Positions 27,206-38,000 of a stretch of DNA of 64,000 nt are shown here, in pieces. The translations under genes and the position numbers were made by a program. Positions within the stretch are counted from its first letter, which is position 1. Each line of letters begins with the position of its first letter. The notes below the pieces were generated by a model, which worked only from the letters and a program-made list of their open reading frames with translations, was not told the origin of the DNA and did no database searches. The stretch spans positions 789,169 through 853,168 of the forward strand of contig JAHPZH010000001.1 in NCBI GenBank assembly GCA_019058315.1. Direction: 5' to 3'. This DNA comes from Candidatus Helarchaeota archaeon (lineage in GTDB: Archaea; Asgardarchaeota; Lokiarchaeia; Helarchaeales; RDOG01).

Positions 27206-28372
27206 TTACTTAACTGCGCTTTTTAATAACATCCACTCAGCATCAAAAGCCGCTTTACTAATCGCTTTCGCATGTTCTTCGTTAAATGTAGATCTTGATA
27301 TCAAATCTTTTGTTTTTTTGTAAAATTTTTGTTCAAGTTCACTTAATTTTGAATAGAGTTGCTTTTGTCCTAATCTATTCAAAGCTTTTTCATAAGCTAA
27401 CCATAATTCGGCTGAATTTTTTGTAAAAGAGCCTGGCATAAAATATGGGGGAACATAAGTTCCAGGAATAAAAATAGGTTTAAACATACCTAGACAAGGA
27501 TTAGGTGTGCCCATTACCCAATGAACAGAAAATTCTGGTGTAACACGTGATACTAAAGATGCTGTAGATCTAAACCCCCCATGCATACAAATTCCTCCAT
27601 TATGATCACGTAAAAATTCCATCATCAGATCTGGAGTTATTGATCCTTTGTTATTTTCTAATAGAATTCTTGCACGACCTTCCCTACAGAATGGTGAAGG
27701 TGAATCTGGAACATCACTTGATGAAAAACGAGTGAAATCAAGTTCTTGATTGGCTGATTGATAACCCACTTTCACAGTATATTCCTCAATTCCCTTAGCC
27801 GATTTATCAAATTTAGTACGAATTGAGAGTTCATTTGAAATATTTCGAACATTATTATTAATTTTCTCTGCTACCCACCATTTACCAGCAGTTTCTAAGA
27901 CCCAAGCTTCTTGAGGATCAGCTATTATGAAGGAATTATGATATGTCATATGTCCATCTTCCGAACAATTTCCTCCTTGACCAAACTCTTCTAAAAGTTG
28001 GATAATTGTTTCGAGGGAGTCTTTTGCGGTCCTTCCACGTTCTAAACCTAATCTTAAAAGGTCCATTCCAAGCAATGCGGTGGGACCATCAGGTTCTTTA
28101 GTCCATACTGCTTCATTTCCAATAACAACTCCAAACTCATTTGCTCCCATCTCACCACCCCACATCCAAACTGGTTGAGATAGGATAATACCATAAGTTT
28201 CAGTAACTTGTGGGATGCTGATATAAGTGCATTTCACTTGTTTTTCTGTTGTTTTTCGGTGAGGATAAAATACAATTGTTTGAATTTCGTTATAAGGACG
28301 GTCGCTATTTTTTCCAAAAATCATAGACCCATCTTTACTAGCTGTTCCTAAAGCAACTAAAGTATCACACAT
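27206..28372 (-). CDS. Secernin-like C69 family peptidase (Ntn hydrolase)
   Basis: 388 residues. It begins MCDTLVALG, so Cys2 would be the N-terminal nucleophile after removal of the initiator Met, with no propeptide, as in secernins. Other family features are KNSDRPYNE, PVWMWGGEMGANEFGV, IGNEAVWT, GMDLLRLGLERG and HNSFIIADPQEAWVLETAG. C69 enzymes are cytosolic dipeptidases or amidases of the Ntn-hydrolase fold; a broad dipeptidase role in peptide breakdown is the usual assumption. Length matches secernin (about 400). The gene is monocistronic, convergent with the homing endonuclease and divergent from the TPR gene. The substrate is not known. Confidence 0.9.
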   Translation of the reverse strand: MCDTLVALGTASKDGSMIFGKNSDRPYNEIQTIVFYPHRKTTEKQVKCTYISIPQVTETYGIILSQPVWMWGGEMGANEFGVVIGNEAVWTKEPDGPTALLGMDLLRLGLERGRTAKDSLETIIQLLEEFGQGGNCSEDGHMTYHNSFIIADPQEAWVLETAGKWWVAEKINNNVRNISNELSIRTKFDKSAKGIEEYTVKVGYQSANQELDFTRFSSSDVPDSPSPFCREGRARILLENNKGSITPDLMMEFLRDHNGGICMHGGFRSTASLVSRVTPEFSVHWVMGTPNPCLGMFKPIFIPGTYVPPYFMPGSFTKNSAELWLAYEKALNRLGQKQLYSKLSELEQKFYKKTKDLISRSTFNEEHAKAISKAAFDAEWMLLKSAVK

Positions 28373-28617
28373 CTATAAATCTCCATAATTAAAAAATTTG
28401 ATACGACTTATATAAAGAAATATCTTTACTAACTTTTTTACATTTTTGAATTTATATGGATGAAAATAAATTAATTTAGAACCATTATCAAAATATTAAA
28501 AATAAGCAGTTCATTTTTATTTAGTATAAAGAAATCACGAAATAAAATATAAAGAATATTGTTAAGAGGCTGGTAAAATTTCAAGATAAATCTGAAGATC
28601 TCGATACACAAATCAAC

Positions 28618-29565
28618 GTGATTAAAGAACGTCTTGAAAGACTTAATATCAGTGAATTTCCTACTCAACATGCAGAAAGTCAGTATAATCTTGGGAAATT
28701 GCTATTAGATCGTTTCAAACGTGATAATAATAAAGAAGATCTTATTAAAGCAGAAATTTCTTTTAGACTAGCTGAGACTATTAATACTATTGATGCAAAT
28801 CCTTATGAATTTGCCAAAATTCAATTAATGACTGGTATGGTATATTTTCACTTAGCAGAATTTCAAGATCCTGAAGCATATTTATATAAAGCGATTAATA
28901 TGATTTACCAAGCTCTTAATATCTTTACAGATAAAAAATTTCCAAAGTTTTATGCGAAATCTCAAATTACTTTAGGAAATATTTATAGATGCCTCGCTGA
29001 TATTAAGAATAGAAGTGAAAATATTAGCCAAGCGATTGATGCTTACGAAAAGGCTTCAAAAATTTATAAGAAGGAGAAAGATAGCAAAGAATATACAAAT
29101 ATTCAATTAAATTTAGGAGCCTCCCACATTATTCTTTCAAAGGTAAAGGATAAGGAAAAAAATTTAGATAAAGCGTTTGATGCATTTAACGAAGCTATTA
29201 AATTATTAAGCATTGATAGAGATGCTTTTAGTTACGCCAAAATTCAATGTGATATTGGTGTAATTTATATGATGCTTTCTCAAATTCGAGACGAACAAAA
29301 AAATTTATTTAAGGCTAGCCTTGTTTTTAAAGTTGCTTTAAAGGTTTTTACAATTGATGATTATCCATTTGAATTTGCTACAACTCAAAATAACCTTGGA
29401 CTAGTTCATCTCATGCTTGCTAATTTACAAAACCCAAATGAAAATCATTTAAAAGCAATAGAAGCATTTAAAAACGCTCTAGAAATATTTAATGAAAAAG
29501 ATTATCCTTCAAAACATAAAAAAATAATGTCAATTCTAAAGAGTTTAAAGCAGCAGACAAATTAA
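28618..29565 (+). CDS. Tetratricopeptide-repeat protein
   Basis: 315 residues made almost wholly of six helical-hairpin repeats of about 50 residues with Y/F-A-x-(T/I)-Q-x-x-L-G-x-x-(Y/H) cores, for example FAKIQLMTGMVYFHLAEFQ and YTNIQLNLGASHIILSKVKD. The spacing is longer than a classical 34-residue TPR and resembles the TPR variants in which each unit covers 40-50 residues. It is cytosolic and likely a protein-binding scaffold. The GTG at 28618 is the first canonical start, but the frame is open and similar in composition to a TAA at 28549-28551, so an upstream CTG (28570) after AAGAGG could also be used. No partner is evident in the neighbourhood. Confidence 0.8.
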   Translation: MIKERLERLNISEFPTQHAESQYNLGKLLLDRFKRDNNKEDLIKAEISFRLAETINTIDANPYEFAKIQLMTGMVYFHLAEFQDPEAYLYKAINMIYQALNIFTDKKFPKFYAKSQITLGNIYRCLADIKNRSENISQAIDAYEKASKIYKKEKDSKEYTNIQLNLGASHIILSKVKDKEKNLDKAFDAFNEAIKLLSIDRDAFSYAKIQCDIGVIYMMLSQIRDEQKNLFKASLVFKVALKVFTIDDYPFEFATTQNNLGLVHLMLANLQNPNENHLKAIEAFKNALEIFNEKDYPSKHKKIMSILKSLKQQTN

Positions 29566-29667
29566 TAATCAATTTGTGAATTTTTAACTAATTTTTAATT
29601 AATTTTATTAAATTTTTTAAATATAAACTACATATTAGATAAATAATAAGCAATTTGAGGACTAAAT

Positions 29668-30192
29668 TTGAAAATACTTATAACTTATTATTCAGAAACT
29701 GGAAATACAGAAAAGATAGCTGAGAGCATAGGAGAAGGAATTACCAAAGAAAGTCCAACAATAAAACAAATTAAAGATGTGGATATCAACTCGCTTAATA
29801 ATTACGAACTGGTTTTTTTTGGTTCTCCAACACAAGCAAATGGATTACCAAGTGTTGCTAAAAAATTTTTAAAAGCATGTTCCGAAGATGCCTCCTGTAA
29901 ATTTGCGATATTTTCAACACATGGAAGTTCAGAATCATCAGGATACTCAAGTTTCTTTAAAGCAGTAAATAAAATTTTGGGAAAGAAGAATATAACTGTT
30001 GTAGATCAGTTTGATAGTGTTGGTGAACTAAAAAATGAACAGGTAATCCAAATGCTGAGAAGTGCAATGCCTGATATGATTGATAACATGATCAATAATT
30101 CAAAAGGACGTCCAAATGCAAATGATCTGGACAAAGCTAAGGAATTTGGTAAGCAAGTCATAGAGAAATTATCTGCAAAAGCCCAATTATAG
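29668..30192 (+). CDS. Flavodoxin
   Basis: 174 residues. ILITYYSETGNTEKIAESI is the FMN phosphate-binding loop (T/S-x-T-G-N-T), FFGSPTQANGLP is the 50s loop, and FSTHGSSESSG is the 90s loop of the flavodoxin fold. It acts as a soluble one- or two-electron carrier, in archaea often a ferredoxin substitute. The start is TTG, with TTTGAGGA at a 6-9 nt distance and no alternative nearby. The gene is followed by strong T-tracts. No dedicated reductase is adjacent; it could serve the ferredoxin-dependent enzymes elsewhere in the genome. Confidence 0.92.
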   Translation: MKILITYYSETGNTEKIAESIGEGITKESPTIKQIKDVDINSLNNYELVFFGSPTQANGLPSVAKKFLKACSEDASCKFAIFSTHGSSESSGYSSFFKAVNKILGKKNITVVDQFDSVGELKNEQVIQMLRSAMPDMIDNMINNSKGRPNANDLDKAKEFGKQVIEKLSAKAQL

Positions 30193-30213
30193 ACAAAAAT
30201 AGAAAAATTACGC

Positions 30214-30229
30214 TTTTTTTTATTTTTTT
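30214..30229 (+). terminator. Oligo-T terminator after flavodoxin
   Basis: Two T-runs separated by one A, about 20-35 bp past the flavodoxin stop codon, in the spacer facing a convergent gene. Function inferred from the archaeal termination rule. Confidence 0.5.
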
Positions 30230-30274
30230 ATGAATTCCTGAAGCTTTAAAAGATTAAATTCCAAATCTAATAAT

Positions 30275-30727
30275 TTAAACAGTATATAAATTCAGTTTAG
30301 ATTCTTTATCCGTCTTCGTAGGCTCCCAATCTGGAAATGTAAAGACATAAGAGACGACCCGTGCACCAGGTTTTAGCTCCTCTTTCAATTTTTTCATCAT
30401 TTTATTGTTGGTCTGTTGTAAAAGATACATTGTAACAACATCAGCTTCACTTATATCACGTAAGAAAATATTTCCCCATTTCACATGTACTTTATCTTGA
30501 AGCCTTTCGAGAAAAATTCTGAAGTTTGAATAAGCGACTAAGATTGCATTAAGCTCAATTCCAACAGCTTTTGCATTAAATTCAGTTGCTGCGATAATTA
30601 AAATTCTGCCATCTCCAGATCCTAAATCATATAATATTTCATTTGGCTTGAGTTCTGCAAAATTTAACATTTTTCGAATTTGTTTTTTACTTGTTGGAAC
30701 CCATGGGGCATCTAAAAAAATTGACAT
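30275..30727 (-). CDS. FAM173/ATPSCKMT-like class I methyltransferase
   Basis: 150 residues. The opening APWVPTSKKQIRKML before motif I LYDLGSGDGRILIIAA is characteristic of the FAM173 group, which in eukaryotes includes protein lysine methyltransferases acting on mitochondrial proteins. VGIELNAILVAYSN follows (ribose-binding Glu), then VTMYLLQQTNNKMMKKL and PGARVVSYVFTFPDW. The protein is compact, with no extra domain, and cytosolic. In archaea the substrate is unknown; lysine methylation of a cytosolic protein is a family-based inference. The ATG start is clear. The gene is divergent from the RCK-domain gene. Confidence 0.85.
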   Translation of the reverse strand: MSIFLDAPWVPTSKKQIRKMLNFAELKPNEILYDLGSGDGRILIIAATEFNAKAVGIELNAILVAYSNFRIFLERLQDKVHVKWGNIFLRDISEADVVTMYLLQQTNNKMMKKLKEELKPGARVVSYVFTFPDWEPTKTDKESKLNLYTV

Positions 30728-30840
30728 ATAAAACCCTTCAAATCTATTTTTCTTATAGTATAAATAATAATAAAAAAGATTAAGATAATACTTAATAAAA
30801 ATATTTGGAGTCGTAGGAAAACAAAAAGGAGAAAAAATAA

Positions 30841-31950
30841 ATGAAAAAAAGATTAATTAAGACCAAAATTCTTTTAAAACAAAATTTCACCTTACTTATA
30901 TCAATATTCCTTTGGTATTTACTCAATTTTATTATTATTTTCTTTTTAACAGAAGGAAACTTCCTAGAAACCTTATCTATCGTCTTTTATTTTCAGGTGC
31001 TACCAGGACCTTATGGAATTGTTTATCCTGAATTAAGTGAATTATTAATTTTTGGAATTATATTGACATTTATTATTACTGAGTTTTATAGGAAATATAA
31101 TCCCCAACAGACCGCTTTAGAAGAAGCACGGTCAATGAGAGACCATACTATAATTATCGGATATAAACATCTTGGAAAACAGATTAGAAATTATCTAGTT
31201 GCAAATAATGAAGGATGCGTAGTTATAGAACCCGATGAAGATCTTGTTAGAGACTTATTAGATGAGGAGTGTCCAGTGATAATTAGAGAGGCTTATGATG
31301 TTGATGTATTAAAGGATGCAAGTGTGCAATATGCTAAAATGGTATTTATAACTAAAAATGACCTAGATACTTTAATAGTTGCGACTCATAAAATTAGGGC
31401 TCTAAATAAGAGATGTAAGATTGTTTGTCGTTGTTTTGATGATTCAGTTGCTGAAATAATAGAAAAAACCTTTAATTGTAGGACAATTTCAACTTCAAAA
31501 TATGCTTCTGAATTTATTTTAAAAGAAATCCAAGCGAAAAATGTTAAAAAATCTATAATTATTGGGTATAATCGCATAGCAGAGAGGTTAATTGCAAGAT
31601 TCAAGAATCAAGGCATAAATTACAAGATAATTGAAAGGGATAGGGATAGGATCGAGGATATTATTGATGTTGAACCTGTGATTGTTGGAGATGCAAAGGA
31701 TATAGATAATTTAAAAGAAGTCGGAATTGAAAACACTGATTTAGTTATCGCTCTTGTCGACCGGGCGGATGAAGTAGTAGTAATAGCAGATAAGGTGAGA
31801 GATTTAAATAAGAATTGTGTTCTGATTTGTAGATTTTTTCATGAACATGTAGGAGAAATCCTTGGAAAACCTCCATTTAATGCAATAGTAATATCACGAT
31901 CTAAGCATGCTTTAGATTTATTAATTAATGAAGGAATTTTCAATTTTTAA
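30841..31950 (+). CDS. Membrane protein with two RCK (TrkA-N) domains
   Basis: 369 residues. Two N-terminal membrane helices (LLISIFLWYLLNFIIIFFL and LLIFGIILTFIITEF) flank a loop, as in two-helix potassium channels. Two tandem Rossmann RCK domains follow: HTIIIGYKHLGKQIRNYL near residue 98 and KSIIIGYNRIAERLIARF near residue 238, each with an acidic residue at the end of the second strand. RCK domains bind NAD(H), nucleotides or ions and gate K+ flow. The loop between the helices contains LPGPYGIVYPE where a TVGYGD selectivity filter is expected, so conduction of K+ is doubtful. An AAAGGAG ribosome binding site sits 8 nt before the ATG. Confidence 0.83.
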   Translation: MKKRLIKTKILLKQNFTLLISIFLWYLLNFIIIFFLTEGNFLETLSIVFYFQVLPGPYGIVYPELSELLIFGIILTFIITEFYRKYNPQQTALEEARSMRDHTIIIGYKHLGKQIRNYLVANNEGCVVIEPDEDLVRDLLDEECPVIIREAYDVDVLKDASVQYAKMVFITKNDLDTLIVATHKIRALNKRCKIVCRCFDDSVAEIIEKTFNCRTISTSKYASEFILKEIQAKNVKKSIIIGYNRIAERLIARFKNQGINYKIIERDRDRIEDIIDVEPVIVGDAKDIDNLKEVGIENTDLVIALVDRADEVVVIADKVRDLNKNCVLICRFFHEHVGEILGKPPFNAIVISRSKHALDLLINEGIFNF

Positions 31951-32072
31951 TGACAATCTTTTATTAAATTCATATATCTTTTTAATATTTCCCTATTTTA
32001 TACCCTCAAATACATAAATCAACCATATTATATTTCATTAAAGAAAAAATAAAATCCAGAACTTTATGATAC

Positions 32073-35000
32073 CTACGATTTTTTAAGCATTTTAGAATAA
32101 TTTCTTCTTTTTCTTTTCCATTTTCTTATAAACAAAATAGCAGTTACTCCAATTGAACCTAATATAACTCCAATTTGTGAAATCAAAGCCCAATTAGCAT
32201 CATTTAATTTAGGGAATAGTAATATCGGATGTTTTCCTTTATTATTACCATAAATAATGATTACTGTCTCATTATTGTTAGAATCTGTATAATTTCCCGT
32301 CCAATCATAAGCTCTTGCCCAAATATCATGTGTTCCATTTGGACCAAACCAAAGAAATTGAAATTGGTCAGGTTGTATTCCTTCCCCAATTTTTACACTT
32401 CCCTTATAATATTCGACCTTTGCTATACCTGATAAATCATCTGAAAGATTATTTACCCAAAATTCAACAGAATAATTATTTCGATGCCCATAGGTAAAAT
32501 TAAATACATTTGGTGCTTTTTTGTCAATATATAAATGAATCTTATCTGTTCTATTATTAGAATAATTATCATATGCCACAATGAATATTTCATATAAATC
32601 ATCATTAACACTATCAATATCCCATATGAATTCGCATTCCGTCATTGATGATAGAAATGGATCTTTATTAATAGAATCCATCAAAACACCATCATCTTTA
32701 GGATCACCGATAAAAAATTCTACCTTATGAACTCCAGAAAACTGATCATAGACTTCAACCTTAATTGTAACATCACCATTTTTTGCTTCTCCGTCATTAG
32801 GTTCAATGATAATACATTTTGAGGGAGGATCTGGATCTCCAATATAAATCATCGAAGGTCCATCATCTGCGAAATTACCACCATTATCATAAGCTACTAC
32901 ATAAATCGAGTGATTTCCTTCATCAGTTCTGTTTGTAACCCAAATAAATTTCCAAGAATCACCAAAGTTATAACTAGTTCCTATAAATTCTCCATTACTA
33001 TCAGGATCTCCATCATAATATTTTACATAAGCTATATCATTTGTATCATTAGCAGTGGCATATAATTCTATCGCTCCTGGTAATTGCGGAGATACTAATG
33101 GTGCAATTTTTACTAAATGTGGAGAACTCTTATCAATTAGAATTTGAATTTCTGAAATCTTATAATTACTATAATTGTCATATGCGCGAGTATAAATTGT
33201 TCTATAACCTTCTCCAAATCCCAATTCTGTTATATCTAAATCAAAATAAAAATAACCATCAACAGCAGGTTCAAATTGTATTTCGATAGGTTCATCCACT
33301 GTACTTGAAAGATTATCATATAATATCACATTATCAACTCCCGATTCGGGATTATTACTCAAATCAATATCTTCGGCTTGTACTCTTATTCTTGCCGTCT
33401 CTCCTACTATATTATCTGGTTTTGTGTTATTATTCTGATCTACAAGATCTATCTCACAGATTCGAGGAGGAACATTATCTCTTGTATAATATTCCCAAGG
33501 ATCATGAGATTTACTTAAATTTTCTATGGTAAAAGCTAAAGTCTGATATCTTTTATCCCTATAAACATCAATAATATATTGATCTGCAATATTTCTCGTT
33601 GGTTGATCCTCGAAAATATAACCCATAGTCTTGGTTTCTTCTTGTCCAACCTCGATAGATTGCTCTACTACCCATTTATATGTAAAAGTATAGTCAAATT
33701 GGTATTTATATTTACTTGTAATTCCAGTATAGGTTCCAAATCCTAATGGTGCAGAAATATATCCAATTGAATGTCCCCAATCATGCCCCAATTTAACATA
33801 CGCTCTAATATTACAACCCGTATTCGTGCTTAGTAAATAAGAAACAGCCTCACTATTCTCCTCTTCATAAGTGTAGGTTTGTCCACCACCTGTTAAAAAC
33901 AAATTATCTTTAAGTTTTGTTGCCTTAGGGTATAATATTGATATTATACTTGATGTATCTTCAATACTTGACGGAATTTCATCATCTAATTCAGACGAAT
34001 CGACAATATTATCATATACCAAATTAGCTCTTTTTAGTGCTTTTAATAATTTGGGTAATTTGGTGTTATTTTTAAAAGCTGTGGATATCTCTTGCATAGT
34101 TATTTGAATTTCACCACCCAAATCCATCCAAGTATAATATTTATATTCAGGTGGTGCTATTATTTCTCCTTTAGAATTGTATTTAGTAATTTCTACCAAA
34201 TAATAATAATCTAACTTATATCTTCCCCAAATTACATCCCCTCTACCAGGTCCCATAAATTCTTTATCGTTGGATTTTGATGATGTTATTTCTTCTGTGG
34301 TCTTTTCATAAATTCTCCAAGAATTATCATTTGTCCATTCAATAAAACCACCTCCCCCTATACCACCACCAAAACCATTTATTGTAAAAATGGAAATCAT
34401 ATCATGTTCATAACTTGTTTTTAAATTTATTTTAAGATCAATATATCTTTCAGAACCTTTTTTGATATACCCATAGCTACCAGTCCCAGGAGGATCATAA
34501 ATTATTCCATATATCACAGGAATATCAAATTCAGCGCCTTCTTCAATAATTCTTTCAGTTATGAAAATTTTTTCATCAGCAATATATTCATCAGTATTAT
34601 CAGGATCTTCTGAATTATATGTGTCATTTCCGAGAAATTCATAATGAAATTTATCGATTCTTAATGAATCTAATACTAAAATATCATTCTGGTTAATTGC
34701 AAGATCTATATTATTTTTAAGACCATTAGGAACTAAAGACCATCTAAATTGACCCCATTCTGATTTAAAATTACCATGTTTATCAAATTTCTGTATTCTC
34801 GAATTCCCTATATCTAATACATAAACACCTCCACAATAATCTCGCACAACTTTGTAGGGACCAATGAAATCTCCACACATGGATCCATACTTTCCCCATT
34901 CTCTCAAAATACTCCCATTCTCATAAATTACTTTAATCTTATTGTCTAATAAATCTGTAATATATATTTGATCTAAATCATCATTTGTAAATACACAAAT

Positions 35001-38000
35001 ACTGGTGGGTAATTTCAAATCTACATCTGAAATAGAATAATTTAATTCCGCCGAAGTCAAGTTATAGATATATGACCTTATGTAATAATTTCCACTTTGA
35101 TTTTCAGCTAAAATATTTATTTTATCAGTAATATAAAAATCTATGAAATTTAGATTTGGTTCATAAATAATTGTATTGAAGTACTGTATCTCATCATCAT
35201 ATATTTTTATTGTACTATCAGAATCCATTACTATTAAATAATTATTACTATCTATATCAATACGAAATGGAGATTCCAGTCCGGAATCACTTAGAGTCTT
35301 TCGATAATAACCGGATGAATTATAAATTTTAATACTATTATCTATTGAACTTATACCAAAGATATAACCAGTAGTATTCATAATGACTTCTGTCCAACTT
35401 TCATCATCCGTTAATTGAAAAGTAAGCTCTGGAGGAATCTCTTGTGAACCATATTTATATAGCATTGATTGGTTACTACTTATGTTCTTGAAAATATATA
35501 CATCCCTGAAATAATCAATTGAAAGAGAAATATCTTCTGATTCATTATAATTAAATTCATATCTACTGGTTAAATCGCTTTCATTTGAAAATTTAAGAAT
35601 TTGAGCTTCACCATCTAATTTATTTAGAAGATAAAGATTATCCTTTTTATCCATGAATATTTGGTGTTCAGTTAAATTTTGATCAATATGCCAGCGCTCT
35701 GAAATTTCTTGTGCTTCCCAATCTATTTTTAAAATTTCGTTAGTAGAATGAGAAAGATAATATAAGTTTCCTAACGAATCTACTTCAATTTGATTTTTTA
35801 GTCCTTCACTTGAAATTTCACCACTTCCATTATAATTACTAAGAGAACAATAATGATCCATTTCTTTATTACGACCTTCATAATAACCCTCTGACCATGA
35901 GAAATCTACTGCATCCACATAGTTTTTATAACTACCAGATTGAAAATTTTCAAACTGAATGTAACTATATGGAGTGCTATCAGAAGAAAAAGCATATTCC
36001 CCAGATGTTGGATATCTTATGTCATTTATAAACAAGTACCATCCACTAGAAACATTAAACACAACTTTAAAATGGTACCAAGTATTATCTATAGCACTGC
36101 AAATATAAAATAAATCGCTTCCATTTTTTCCCGTAAAATGGTCATTATTAATATAAGCACGACAATATTTTGAGCTGCCAGATTTCGGTGCTATAGTGAA
36201 GCGAAACTCATAAAAATTATTTACATCAGTGCTTTGTATATAAAACTCAACTATGCCATTATCATAATCATCTCCAAAAGAATATTCTATTTTATCATCC
36301 ACCTTAACCATCTCTACTACCTTTTTATGACCTATAACCTCACTAACAACTTGAACAGTTGTTGGTAAAGTTTCCTCAACAGTCCAACCACTAGGATTAC
36401 ACCCAATTGTATCATTTGTAAAACTAAATAAACCTTTATAATGTCCAGAAGTATAAGCAAATTTTAAAATTTCTGAATTAGTTAAACAATATATAGATTG
36501 ATTATCATCTATGACAATGCTTGATAAATTATCATAATTGGTGATATTTATTTGGTATATTTTTTCACCATCAAGAGCATATATAACCACATGTTCCGGT
36601 CCATTATCGTCATGAAGAGCATGATATAAGAATGATACATTTTCAAAGTTTTTTATTTCAATATCAGTCCCTGTACCATTTAATCCTGAATTAAATGTCG
36701 CTAAATAGTTACCATAATTATCAAATTTATATATTAAATTATCTTTTAATGCATAAATATTACCCTGTTTATCAAATGCAGGTGATATTGATGTATTAAG
36801 AGAACTCTGAGTAAAATTGGGTTCTATTATTGAAAGCAAAGATGGAAAATTTTTTAGATATCTATATTTCAAAATTGAATTATTCGTTGTAATTAGAATA
36901 TTATCATTCAAATCAACACATACATCAAGTGGGGTTGTTGTATTTATGTCAATTTTCGCAAAAATAATTAAACCTGTTAAAATATACAGACTATGGTTGT
37001 TATAATCTGGATCTGTATCAATTAAATATAATCTATTATGCGAATCGTAATATAATCCCAATGGATTATTAAATGTATTATTTATTTTAGATGAAGGTTC
37101 TCCTGTTGAGTCGAATATAATTAAACTTTTATTTTCCCCATCCGAAACGGTTAAACTACCTTCAGAATCTATAGCAATACCATAAGGTTCTTGGAAATAA
37201 TGAATTTCATCTTCAATCTCGTAACTATCCCAGTCTGTAATATACATATAACCTAAAATTTCTCGATTTTCCACTTCTTTATCAATGAAGAATTTTACTA
37301 TTCGCTTATTATTTTTATCAACAACATAAAGATAATCACGATTTTCTTTATCGGTATAAACTTCAAGATCATTGGGGAAGCTGAAAGTATCATTAGCTGC
37401 CCATGTATTGAAGTTAAAAAAATAAATAGAGTCTGAAAATATATGGATTCTATTATTTCCAGAATCTGCTACATAAATATAACCATCAGAATCAACTGTA
37501 ATTCCACCAGGATTATTAAATTCATATTCAACAGAGGGAGAGCCATTACCCCATTTCTTTATAAAATTGCCAAATTTGTCAAATTTGACTATTACATTAT
37601 TTGCAGAATCACATACATATTGATTTCCTTCAGAATCAACAGCCATTCCTCTTGAATTATTTAAATTCATATTCCCATATTGACTCCATTTATCAATGTA
37701 TGTTACTGTCGGAATTTCAAGTTCAGGAATGACAGTTCCCACTTGCCATAAAAAGTTGGTTTCATTATCATATTTTTGAATTCTATAGTTTAATGGGTCA
37801 GCAAGATAAAAATCATCTTGTTGGTCTATTACCAAACCGTTTGGAGCGTAAAATTCTCCTTCTTCATAACCTAGAATTCCCCAACTGCTTTCATTAATAT
37901 AATCGCCTGAAAAAGTAAATTTTTGTATTCTGTGGTTAAGTGAATCCATTATATGAACATCCCCTTCAGAATCGAACGCTATATCTGTAGGTTTCGAGAA

